Below, piece by piece: positions 25,171 through 32,736 of a stretch of 64,000 bases of DNA (positions are counted from its first letter, which is position 1; every line of letters starts with the position of its first letter). A program made the position numbers and the translations under genes. A model generated the notes under the pieces. The model saw only the letters and a program-made list of their open reading frames with translations, ran no database searches and had not been told where the DNA came from. The stretch is from Bradyrhizobium sp. 21 (GTDB lineage Bacteria > Pseudomonadota > Alphaproteobacteria > Rhizobiales > Xanthobacteraceae), in NCBI RefSeq assembly GCF_023073335.1, contig NZ_JADPJG010000015.1, positions 401,200-465,199 on the forward strand, given 5' to 3'.

Positions 25171-25788
25171 CTAAATGCGCGCCCCGATCGCCTGATGGGC
25201 CTGCGCGGCGGACTTGCGCACATGTCCGTCGTCATCGTTCAGCAGCGGGGTCAGCGCAGGCAGGACGTCCGGATCGCCGAAAGTGTTGGCGATCTCGCAG
25301 GCCCACAATCTATGCCGGGGAAGCTCATCCCTGGAAAAAGCATCGAACAGCAGCCGCCAATTGCCCGCAGCGGCGCCGCGCCGCAAGGTCCACGCGGCTT
25401 CCTTCCGAACTCCGATTTCCGGATCGCGCCTGTAGAGATTGAAGATCGAATGGAAATCCGCCTCATGCCAAATCTCAGCAAGGGCGCGAAGCGCGCACTC
25501 CCGCGTCGATGCTTCGGGCGCCCTCAGAAGGGGCAGCACGAGATCATGAGCTTCGGCAAGCTTCCATTGCTCGACGATGCCGCAGGCGGTGCGCCTGACG
25601 TAATCCGACGTGTCGGAAAAGGCAGCGGCAATGCTCGTGCGGAGTTCATGCCCCCGCTTGTGTTGTCCGATGACCTCGATTGCGGTTCGCCGCACAAAGG
25701 CATCGCTCGCCGTTGACAGTGTCCGAAGCTCGCCCAGCGCTTCGTCGTCGTCCCGTGCTAGCAGGTTGCGGATGGCCTCATGGGTCAT
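25171..25788 (-). CDS. HEAT-repeat protein
   Basis: This 205-residue all-helical protein is built of PBS-lyase-type HEAT repeats of about 30 residues (DAFVRRTAIEVIGQHKRG, SDYVRRTACGIVEQWK, EASTRECALRALAEIW, EIGVRKEAAWTLRRGAA, DGHVRKSAAQAHQAI). Such repeats form protein-binding scaffolds, and some act in phycobilin or cofactor chemistry. It is 16 bp upstream of the 5' end of nothing else on its strand, but follows the MBL hydrolase gene by 16 bp and so is probably its operon partner. The specific role is unknown. Confidence 0.8.
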   Translation of the reverse strand: MTHEAIRNLLARDDDEALGELRTLSTASDAFVRRTAIEVIGQHKRGHELRTSIAAAFSDTSDYVRRTACGIVEQWKLAEAHDLVLPLLRAPEASTRECALRALAEIWHEADFHSIFNLYRRDPEIGVRKEAAWTLRRGAAAGNWRLLFDAFSRDELPRHRLWACEIANTFGDPDVLPALTPLLNDDDGHVRKSAAQAHQAIGARI

Positions 25789-25804
25789 CGGCGGCCCCTG
25801 AAAC

Positions 25805-26866
25805 TCAAGTCGTCCTGAACTGCAGCACGCCGTCCTTCGTCTCCGCCGTCAGCCGGCCCTCGACGATCATGTAGTTGACGTGGGCGACCAGCTCGCCGGC
25901 GGCAAAACCCATCTGGTGTTCGTCGAGCACGTGCTTGTTGAACACGACGGGCACCAATGCGCGCGAGGTCTGCGGCACCTCGCGGCAGGCTTCCGCGATC
26001 AGGCGGCAGCGCTCCTCGTGGTGGTCGGCGAGCTGCTTGATGCGGGTCTTGAGCCCGTAGAACGGCACGCCGTGGCCCGGCAGCACCAGCATGTCATAGG
26101 GCAGCGTCGTGGTGAGGCTGGCGAGCGAGGCCAGATATTCGCCGAGCGAGTTCTGGTCGGGTTCGACCGCCCACACGCTGACGTTCGGCGAGATCTTGCT
26201 CAGCACCTGGTCGGCCGAGAGGAACAGCTTGTCGTCGGCGCAATAGAGCATCACCTGGTCGAGCGCGTGGCCGCCGCCGGTGATCACCTTGAAGCGGCGC
26301 GTGCCGATCACGACGTCATCGCCATGCGAGACGCGGCGGTAGGACGGCGGCAGCACCGAGACGCGCTTGAGATAGTCCTGGCCGCGGCCGAGCAGTTTTT
26401 CGGTGAGCGACTCGTCCATGCCGTGGCGGCGGAAGAACAGCCGCTGCGCTTCCTGCCGCTCCGCGGTGCCGCGGTTCTGGTGATAGACCGATTGCAGATA
26501 TTCGACCTGCGACATCACCAGCGGGCAGTTGAACCGCTCGACGATCCACCCGGCCAGACCGACATGATCGGGATGGGAATGGGTCACGATCAGGCGCGTG
26601 ATGTTGACGCCCTTCAGCGGCCCGTCGAACAGCTTCGTCCAGGCTTCGATCGTCTCCTCATTGCCGAAGCCGGCATCGATCATGGCATAGCCGTCGCCGT
26701 CGGCGAGCAGGTAGATGTTCACATGGTTGAGGCGGAACGGCAGTTTCAGCCGCGCCCACAACACGCCGGGCCTGACCTCCACGACCTCTTCGGGGCCGGG
26801 ATGCTGGTCCCAGGGGTAACGCAGCGTCTCGGCGGAGGACTGTGCGGTGTCGGTTTTTGCGTTCAT
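25805..26866 (-). CDS. Metallo-beta-lactamase-fold hydrolase
   Basis: This 353-residue protein has the MBL di-zinc motif HSHPDH (His96, His98, Asp100, His101), an upstream strand IDAGFGNEE, a distal GGGHALDQVMLYC histidine and the LFLSADQVL aspartate. The C-terminal helical extension of about 100 residues (MLVLPGHGVPFYGLKTRIKQLADHHEERC) is typical of the glyoxalase II/LACTB2-like branch. The reaction is probably thioester or lactone hydrolysis in the cytoplasm; the substrate is not evident. The HEAT-repeat gene follows 16 bp later. Confidence 0.88.
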   Translation of the reverse strand: MNAKTDTAQSSAETLRYPWDQHPGPEEVVEVRPGVLWARLKLPFRLNHVNIYLLADGDGYAMIDAGFGNEETIEAWTKLFDGPLKGVNITRLIVTHSHPDHVGLAGWIVERFNCPLVMSQVEYLQSVYHQNRGTAERQEAQRLFFRRHGMDESLTEKLLGRGQDYLKRVSVLPPSYRRVSHGDDVVIGTRRFKVITGGGHALDQVMLYCADDKLFLSADQVLSKISPNVSVWAVEPDQNSLGEYLASLASLTTTLPYDMLVLPGHGVPFYGLKTRIKQLADHHEERCRLIAEACREVPQTSRALVPVVFNKHVLDEHQMGFAAGELVAHVNYMIVEGRLTAETKDGVLQFRTT

Positions 26867-26986
26867 GCTACCGACTTAAACCCACTGGCTGCGGCGCGCC
26901 AGCCGAAAAAGGACGCGAGGCGGCCGTCGCATGGCCGTCATTCCGGTCGTTTTCCGTATCCCGGATGAAGCCAACGGCCGGCGATT

Positions 26987-29140
26987 TTACGCCGCCCGCA
27001 TGTTGTTGAGGAACGCGTCGATCTCTCCGCGCAGCATGTCGGCTTCGCGGCGGAGCGCGTCGGAGGCGCCCAGCACTTCGTTCGCTGCCGCGCCGGCTTC
27101 CGCCGAAGCCGTGGAGACGCCGACGATGTTGCTGGAGACCTCGCTGGTGCCGCCGGCCGCATGCTGGATGTTGCGGGCGATCTCGCGTGTGGCCGCGCCC
27201 TGTTCCTCGACCGCGGCGGCGATCGTGGTGGTGACGTCGTTGATCTCGCCGATGATCCGGCCGATGCCCTGGATGGCGCCGACGGCCGAAGTCGTCACTG
27301 ACTGCATGCTGGCGATCTGGCTACGGATCTCCTCCGTGGCTTTCGCGGTCTGGCTCGCGAGGCTCTTCACCTCGGAGGCGACCACCGCGAAGCCACGACC
27401 GGCTTCACCCGCGCGCGCCGCCTCGATGGTGGCGTTGAGCGCCAGCAGATTGGTCTGTGACGCAATCGTCTGGATCAGGTCGACGACGACGCTGATGCGG
27501 CTCGCGCTGTCGGCGAGACTCTGCATCGTGGTGTCGGTGGCGCCGGCCTCATCGACCGCCTTCCTGGCGATCGCAGCCGAGGTCACCACCTGCTTGCTGA
27601 TCTCCTCGATCGAGGACGACAGTTGCTCGGTGCCGGACGACACTGTCTGCACGTTGACCGAGGTCTCTTCGGCTGCGGAGGCAACCGCGTTCACCAGCGC
27701 ATTGGACTGGTCTGCCGTGTTCGACATGCTCTGCGCGGTCGATTGCATCGAATTGGCTGACTGCGCGAGATTGTCGAGTGCGGAGCGCACCGTACTCTCG
27801 AAATTGGCGATCTTCGCCTCCATCTGCGCCGCACGCTCGGCTTTGGCGACGCGATCCCTGTCCTGCTCGCTCGCAAGCGCCCGGGCTTCGATCATGCTGT
27901 CGCGGAACACCGTCAGCGTTTCCTTCATCGCGCCGATCTCGTCGTTCTGCCGGGAGCGGACGATCTCGGTGTCGAGGTCGCCGGCCGAGAGCAACTGCAT
28001 GGCGCGTTGAAGCTCGCGAATGCGGCGCAGGATGTTGCGGCCGACATAGAGCCAGACGAACAGCGCCGAGCCGACCAGCGTCAGAGCGCCGAGTGCCAGC
28101 ATCGCGGTCGTCGCCAGCGAGATCTCCTGCCGCGCCTGGAAGGTCGACGCGTTGGTCTCCTTCTGAACACCCTCGACCAGTTGCTGCACGCTGATGCCGA
28201 GGCCGACATTGAGCTTGCGGGTCTCGTCCAGGATGGTCTGGCCGTAGTCGATCGCGTCGAGCTCCTTCTGGCGGATCTTGAACACGCCGGACTTTCCTTC
28301 GCCGAAGGCGAACAGTTTTTGCACGGTGTCGCGCACCGTCTGCATCGAGGCCATGTTCGGCAGATCCTCGAGGTTCGACTTGACGCGGTCGCGCGTTGCC
28401 TTGAACTCCTTCTCGATCGCCTCCAGCGTGTCGCTGTTGTTGGCCGACAGCGCCGCCATCATGTCGGCGGCCATCAGATTGCCGTTGGCGGAGATGGTCG
28501 CGACCTGGGAGACCGTGCGGGCGGCTTCGGTGGCGTCATCGGCAGAGACCTCCGCCGCGCCGAGGATCGCGTTCAGGCGCGTTTGCGCATCCAGCATCGC
28601 GGGACCGGCCGCACCGACGAAGGTGAGCTGCGCCTTGCGGAGTGCTTCATACTGCTTGTCATGCAGCGCGCCGGTATCGAGCCGCTCGCGCGCAGCCGAC
28701 ACCAGGCTCTGGGTCGCCTCGTCGATGCTCTTGGCGGTGTCGCGCAACGCGGTTGCGATCTGCTTGTCGGCGCCGAGCTCGATGATCTCGCCGAGCTTGG
28801 CCATGGCGAGCTGCTGGATCTCCTGCACCTTCTTGGTGCGTTCGTTCAGCGCCTCGTCGGACGGCGACGCCAGGAGGCCAGGCCCCTGTGCCGCGAGCGT
28901 TGCGCTTTGCGATGCGAGTTGAAGGCTCGCGGAGAGGCGCGGGATGTCGCGACCGCTCAGGTCCATCATGGTGCTGCCGAGATGGTTGAAGACGAAGCCG
29001 GCGCCGGCTGCAATCACGAGGCCCATGCCCGCGATGACCGCGAAGGCCGTGAACAGGCTGCCGCGCACGCCCCATGTCGGCATTTTGAACCGAGGCCGGA
29101 TACGACCAAGCAAACGGCCAAGGCCCAGACGGATCGCCAT
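26987..29140 (-). CDS. Methyl-accepting chemotaxis protein
   Basis: This 717-residue chemoreceptor has a transmembrane helix at about residues 26-50, a large helical periplasmic sensor domain (about 51-345), a second helix (ISLATTAMLALGALTLVGSALFVWLYV), a HAMP domain and a cytoplasmic signalling domain with the hairpin tip (IQTIASQTNLLALNATIEAARAGEAGRGFAVVA). There is no C-terminal pentapeptide for CheR/CheB binding. The attractant is unknown. Confidence 0.95.
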   Translation of the reverse strand: MAIRLGLGRLLGRIRPRFKMPTWGVRGSLFTAFAVIAGMGLVIAAGAGFVFNHLGSTMMDLSGRDIPRLSASLQLASQSATLAAQGPGLLASPSDEALNERTKKVQEIQQLAMAKLGEIIELGADKQIATALRDTAKSIDEATQSLVSAARERLDTGALHDKQYEALRKAQLTFVGAAGPAMLDAQTRLNAILGAAEVSADDATEAARTVSQVATISANGNLMAADMMAALSANNSDTLEAIEKEFKATRDRVKSNLEDLPNMASMQTVRDTVQKLFAFGEGKSGVFKIRQKELDAIDYGQTILDETRKLNVGLGISVQQLVEGVQKETNASTFQARQEISLATTAMLALGALTLVGSALFVWLYVGRNILRRIRELQRAMQLLSAGDLDTEIVRSRQNDEIGAMKETLTVFRDSMIEARALASEQDRDRVAKAERAAQMEAKIANFESTVRSALDNLAQSANSMQSTAQSMSNTADQSNALVNAVASAAEETSVNVQTVSSGTEQLSSSIEEISKQVVTSAAIARKAVDEAGATDTTMQSLADSASRISVVVDLIQTIASQTNLLALNATIEAARAGEAGRGFAVVASEVKSLASQTAKATEEIRSQIASMQSVTTSAVGAIQGIGRIIGEINDVTTTIAAAVEEQGAATREIARNIQHAAGGTSEVSSNIVGVSTASAEAGAAANEVLGASDALRREADMLRGEIDAFLNNMRAA

Positions 29141-29244
29141 CGAAATTCCCCCACGCGTGATCTTTATGTTTTCGCCGCGGAGTATCCTCGGGGCAGGTTA
29201 AAAAATCGCAAGTTGCTCAATTGGTTGCGCACGTTCCGCACAGC

Positions 29245-29279
29245 GAAAAAAGAAGGGCCGGCATCGATGCCGGCCCTTC
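29245..29279 (-). terminator. Terminator of the outer-membrane protein gene
   Basis: On the minus strand an 11-bp stem (29252-29262 with 29269-29279) around ATCGAT is followed by a T6 run. It lies 26 bp after the stop codon of the gene at 29305-30030. Confidence 0.85.
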
Positions 29280-29304
29280 ATCACGATAAGAACTTGGTAA
29301 CTGT

Positions 29305-30030
29305 TCAGTAGCGCGCGACCGCGGAGTTGGCCCAGTTGAAGCGGTAGTTGACGCCCGCCTTGATGGTGTGGTCGTCGGTGGTGAAGTTGCCGGTCCCCGC
29401 CAGCGGGCCCGCAGTGAAGTGCGCGTCGCCGAAATTGTAGTACTGGTACTCGGCCTTGGCCGACCAGTTCGGGGCGAACATGTATTCGAGGCCGGCGCCG
29501 ACGGTGTAGCCGTTGCGGTGGTCGCCGGTGATGATGAAGCCGGTCGGCACGCCGCCGACGGTCACCTTCTCGTTGTTGTCCGAATAGGCGTAGCCACCCT
29601 TCACATAGAGCAGGCCCGGACCCCAGGTGTAGCCGACGCGGCCGGTGATCGAGCCGAGACCGCGCTGGTCGTTGGTGTAGGCGATGCCGCCGGGGAACAC
29701 CGCGCCGACGCTGCCGGAGAGCCAGGAATACTGGCCTTCGACGCCGACAACGAAGTTCGGGTTGAACTGCCAGTCCGCACCAGCCTGCAAGCCGCCGAGG
29801 AAACGGCCATTGCCGTTATTGCCGGTGGAGAGGCCGCTGAAATTGTTGTCGCTGGAGAACGCGCCGCCGACATGGCCGCCAATGTAGAAGCCGGTCCAGT
29901 TGTAGATCGGCGCGGCATAGGCGGGCGCGGGCGCCTTGTAATAGTTGCGGTTGCCGAGATCGGCACCGATCGCCGGCGCAGCAGCGCCCACCACGAGCAG
30001 CGCAACGGTTGCAAACAGAATCTTCTTCAT
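29305..30030 (-). CDS. Outer membrane beta-barrel protein (Omp25/31 type)
   Basis: This 241-residue protein has a signal peptide (MKKILFATVALLVVGAAAPAIGA) and an eight-stranded barrel pattern beginning IYNWTGFYIGGHVGGAFSSDN and ending in a C-terminal aromatic residue (NSAVARY). This is the Rhizobiales Omp25/31/RopB-like family of abundant small surface proteins. The ATG at 30030 is chosen because the in-frame ATG at 30048 adds six residues before a perfect signal peptide. It is monocistronic with its own terminator. Confidence 0.93.
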   Translation of the reverse strand: MKKILFATVALLVVGAAAPAIGADLGNRNYYKAPAPAYAAPIYNWTGFYIGGHVGGAFSSDNNFSGLSTGNNGNGRFLGGLQAGADWQFNPNFVVGVEGQYSWLSGSVGAVFPGGIAYTNDQRGLGSITGRVGYTWGPGLLYVKGGYAYSDNNEKVTVGGVPTGFIITGDHRNGYTVGAGLEYMFAPNWSAKAEYQYYNFGDAHFTAGPLAGTGNFTTDDHTIKAGVNYRFNWANSAVARY

Positions 30031-30253
30031 CGTCTTGAACTCCAACACTCATGTCCCCGGCAGGCGCGCTTTCCGCGCCGCGTTGGTTTTGCAGATAGCT
30101 CGCTTTTGACGAAAATGCTGTCACATCCATGGCACAACGGTAGCCAACCTAACTTATTGGGCCGCAAACGATTTTCGTGCTTAATGGCCGCTTAAGAAAT
30201 GCTGAAGGAAGGCTTAACGTTGCGGGCCACGGGTAACCCGCGCGCCCGTTTCG

Positions 30254-30574
30254 TTAACCAAGACGCCGCCGCGCCTCATCCCGCATCTGCTCGCGGAATG
30301 CAGCGCGCTTTGCGGGCCGGTCTTCCTCGCGCACGTCATGACGATCGAAGACGTCGAATTTCTCCAAGATCGGATAGCGCTCGCTCGCCATCGCGAGGAC
30401 GCGCAGCACCTTGGTCGCGGGCGGCGTCGGACCGCTGACCTCCCAGCGCCGGATGGTGTCGGCGCCGCCCTTCTCCGGCAGTCCGCACAACTTTGCCATG
30501 TCGGCCGCGGTGAGCTTGCGCGCGAGGGCATCGGAAAGGTCGTTGCGGAGTTGCTTCAGTTCAGGGCCGGTCAT
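30254..30574 (-). CDS. Small helix-turn-helix protein
   Basis: This 106-residue protein has an XRE-like helix-turn-helix in its first 60 residues (LTAADMAKLCGLPEKGGADTIRRWEVSGPTPPATKVLRVLAMASE), which resembles prokaryotic phage-repressor or antitoxin-type regulators. The rest is highly charged (DRHDVREEDRPAKRAAFREQMRDEARRRLG). No partner toxin gene is seen next to it. DNA-binding is likely; the target is unknown. Confidence 0.75.
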   Translation of the reverse strand: MTGPELKQLRNDLSDALARKLTAADMAKLCGLPEKGGADTIRRWEVSGPTPPATKVLRVLAMASERYPILEKFDVFDRHDVREEDRPAKRAAFREQMRDEARRRLG

Positions 30575-30659
30575 GCTGCCTCAATACGCGAAGTCGATGA
30601 GGTCAATGCACTAACGCTGATTCGGGTCCATCCGAAGGCGAGGCGGTCCGCCCCTGGTG

Positions 30660-31064
30660 TCATTCATGTCGCCGCGCCAGCGCAACGCAATCGACCTCGA
30701 CGTCAAATGGCCCGGGCCACGACGGAACGTGCACGAAAATCCTTGCTGGTGATTGGTCCTGGAAGTAGCGGGCGTACACCTCGTTGAACGTGGCGAAATA
30801 CGCGGGGTCTGGTGTGCAATAGACATTGCACTTGATCACCTCCGCCAGCGATGACCCCGCTGCTTCCAGGCAGCATTTCATCTGGTCGAGTACGATCTCG
30901 GCCTGTCGCTCGAACGGTAGCTCCCTGACGTCGCCAGTTTCGGGGTCGAATGGCGGCAGGCCGGATAGATAGACGAGGCCTTCGGTGACGACCACCGGAT
31001 AGATCGGGCCTTTGCGGCGACGCTCGAGATAGGTCGATATCGGCTCCACGCGGATGCGTTTCAT
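30660..31064 (-). CDS. RidA/YjgF family protein
   Basis: This 134-residue protein belongs to the RidA superfamily, whose founding members deaminate reactive enamine/imine intermediates. Seen are the VYLSGLPPFDPETGDV strand, the QAEIVLDQMKCCLEAAGSSLAEVIKCNVYC helix region and the ARIFVHVPSWPGPFDVEVDCVAL end, where RidA proper has a key Arg and a cysteine. The open frame runs far upstream over unrelated DNA; the ATG at 31064 is the family start. It is divergent from the ArsR-type regulator at 31179, with a palindrome in the shared promoter region. Confidence 0.87.
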   Translation of the reverse strand: MKRIRVEPISTYLERRRKGPIYPVVVTEGLVYLSGLPPFDPETGDVRELPFERQAEIVLDQMKCCLEAAGSSLAEVIKCNVYCTPDPAYFATFNEVYARYFQDQSPARIFVHVPSWPGPFDVEVDCVALARRHE

Positions 31065-31115
31065 GCGGCGTCTCCGGATTGTGTCGGCGCCACGGTAGAG
31101 CGCGCTCCGCGCCCA

Positions 31116-31139
31116 ATGGTTCGGCCGCGGCCAAACCAT
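31116..31139. promoter_or_regulatory. Palindromic operator candidate between ridA-like and ArsR-type genes
   Basis: A 24-bp sequence is palindromic at 11 of 12 base pairs (ATGGTT at 31116-31121 mirrored by AACCAT at 31134-31139, with GGCCGCGGCC at the centre). It sits 52 bp before the ridA-like ATG and 40 bp before the regulator ATG, a suitable place for an autoregulated divergent operator. Confidence 0.6.
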
Positions 31140-31178
31140 CATTGTTGTCGTGCCGGGGCTGTCGGGATACGCTTTCTC

Positions 31179-31949
31179 ATGGTCGCAGCGGCAAACATGG
31201 TCGAGGTAGCGGCGCTGGTCGGCGATACCGCGCGGGCCACGATGCTGGCGGCGCTGATGGGCGGGCAGGCGCTGACCGCAAGCGAGCTCGCGTCGCGCGC
31301 GCGGATATCGAGATCGACGGCAAGCGGTCATCTCGGCAGGCTGGTCGACGCACGGCTGCTGGCCGTGACGCAGAAGCGCCGCAATCGCTACTACCGCATT
31401 GCCTCGCCCCTGGTCGCCAGGATGCTTGAGGGCATCAAGGCCGTAGCCGCCATAGAGGTTCCGCAGCGCCACCAGCCGCGATCGATCGCCGACGACCAAC
31501 TTCGTTTCGCGCGTACCTGCTATGACCATCTGGCCGGTTATCTCGGCGTCGCCATCGCCGACGCTCTCGTCGCCAAAGCGCACGTCGTCCTCACCGATGA
31601 CGGCGGAGAAGTGACGGCGTCCGGAACGCATTTCCTCTCCGCGTTCGGCGTGGTGCTGGTGCCGAAATCCGGAAGCAGGCGAATCTTCTGCCGTCCATGC
31701 CTGGACTGGAGCGAGCGTCGCTTTCACGTCGCCGGTCACGTCGGCGCAGAGATTCAGCGTTGCTGCCTCGAGCGCGGCTGGCTGAGGCGGGACCGCGACA
31801 CGCGGATCGTGCACGTCACGCCAGCCGGGCAAATCGGCTTGCGCAGGACATTCGGCATAAGCCTGAGCGGCAACCGCGGTCCCGCTCTGGCACCTTCGCC
31901 CGCACACGGAGTTATGAGCGGGAGCCCATGGACATCTTCCACTGAATGA
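31179..31949 (+). CDS. ArsR-type winged-helix regulator with C-terminal domain
   Basis: This 256-residue protein has an N-terminal ArsR-like winged helix (residues 8-70: VAALVGDTARATMLAALMGGQALTASELASRARISRSTASGHLGRLVDARLL, then the wing KRRNRYYRIAS). A domain of about 140 residues (FARTCYDHLAGYLGVAIADAL, FGVVLVPKSGSRRIFCRPCLDWSERRFHVAGHVGAEI) follows and is known in other regulators of this class. The last 17-18 residues are encoded by sequence that is duplicated as a gene leader elsewhere (35575-35640), so the native C-terminus may have been altered. It probably binds the 31116-31139 palindrome. Confidence 0.85.
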   Translation: MVAAANMVEVAALVGDTARATMLAALMGGQALTASELASRARISRSTASGHLGRLVDARLLAVTQKRRNRYYRIASPLVARMLEGIKAVAAIEVPQRHQPRSIADDQLRFARTCYDHLAGYLGVAIADALVAKAHVVLTDDGGEVTASGTHFLSAFGVVLVPKSGSRRIFCRPCLDWSERRFHVAGHVGAEIQRCCLERGWLRRDRDTRIVHVTPAGQIGLRRTFGISLSGNRGPALAPSPAHGVMSGSPWTSSTE

Positions 31950-31988
31950 ACAGATGGCGAGGGGCTGAAGCGAACGAAGGGATCGGCC
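31894..31988 (+). promoter_or_regulatory. Duplicated leader of the small secreted protein gene, copy 1
   Basis: The segment 31894-31960 aligns without gaps to 35575-35641 upstream of the second copy, sharing AGTTATGA, CATGGA-like and GAATGAACAG blocks. It overlaps the end of the ArsR-type gene. It probably contains the promoter of the small gene that follows. Confidence 0.55.
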
Positions 31989-32279
31989 ATGACACGCATC
32001 AAACCTGCCATAGCGGCGCTCGTTACCATCGGGCTGCTCGCCGCGCCGTTCGCGGCTGAAGCCAAAAAACACCGGTCGGCCCGATCCTACAGTACCGGCG
32101 TGGTGGCGCCGGCCTATGGGAGCGCCGGATCGCCGGCCGCGCAGCCCAGGACCTATGGATCGACCGGACAGTCCGTCGGGACGGTCACGGCGCCCTCCAT
32201 CGGCACGTATAATTCGCCGTCGGTTGGCGTGACCAACACGGTTCCGACCTGGAGCAACACCAACCCGCCCGTCAGGTAG
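31989..32279 (+). CDS. Small secreted Ser/Thr/Pro-rich protein, copy 1
   Basis: This 96-residue protein has a signal peptide (IKPAIAALVTIGLLAAPFAAEA) followed by a basic stretch (KKHRSARSYS) and a low-complexity mature part with repeated VGTVTAP / PSVGVTN / SNTNPP motifs. A paralogue of identical length and close sequence is encoded at 35689-35979. I do not recognise a function; it may be a surface or matrix peptide. Confidence 0.75.
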   Translation: MTRIKPAIAALVTIGLLAAPFAAEAKKHRSARSYSTGVVAPAYGSAGSPAAQPRTYGSTGQSVGTVTAPSIGTYNSPSVGVTNTVPTWSNTNPPVR

Positions 32280-32308
32280 GGAGCGTTTGCACGGCGCGCC
32301 GATGCCGG

Positions 32309-32668
32309 TCACCGTGTGCCGGTCGCCAGGCCAGAGAGAAGATAGAGCGCGACCAGCAATGTCGCGACCGACAGCATTGTCGTGACCGAGACGGGGCACC
32401 GCCGCGCAGACTACGGCGGCGACCGTGTAGAGCGGGTTGAGGCTCAGGACCGCAGAGTGTCCGTAGACGAGCAGCGGCATCGCCGCCAGTTTCACGGCGG
32501 CGAGGCGAACGATGCCTTCAGGTTGGATCGCAGACCTTCGACGGACAGACCTAGTCCGATGGCCAACAGCGCGCAGGGCGTGAGCGCGGCGGCAATCATC
32601 TTCAGATAGGCTGCGGCGGGCGCCGGAATCGGCAAGCCCGTGATCGCCCACGCGCCGAGGCCAGCACC
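32309..32668 (-). pseudogene. Fragment of an auxin efflux carrier (AEC) permease gene
   Basis: Read on the minus strand, three frame-shifted pieces give a C-terminal AEC transporter sequence: GLGAWAITGLPIPAPAAAYLKM with LGLSVEGLRSNLKASFA, then KLAAMPLLVYG with LNPLYTVAAVVCAAVP, then TTMLSVATLLVALYLLSGL up to a TGA at 32309-32311. The N-terminal two-thirds of the gene is absent and there are frameshifts and stops between the pieces, so it is a decayed remnant. Confidence 0.75.
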
Positions 32669-32736
32669 CTACATCGCGTTGGAATGATACCCATGTGGCG
32701 ATGACAGCAAGCGTGTGGTCCGTTGTGGAGCGGGCG

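Noticed and set aside
30254..30574. Antitoxin half of a toxin-antitoxin pair
   Set aside because: The helix-turn-helix protein is antitoxin-like, but no short toxin frame adjoins it on either side, so I call it only a DNA-binding protein.
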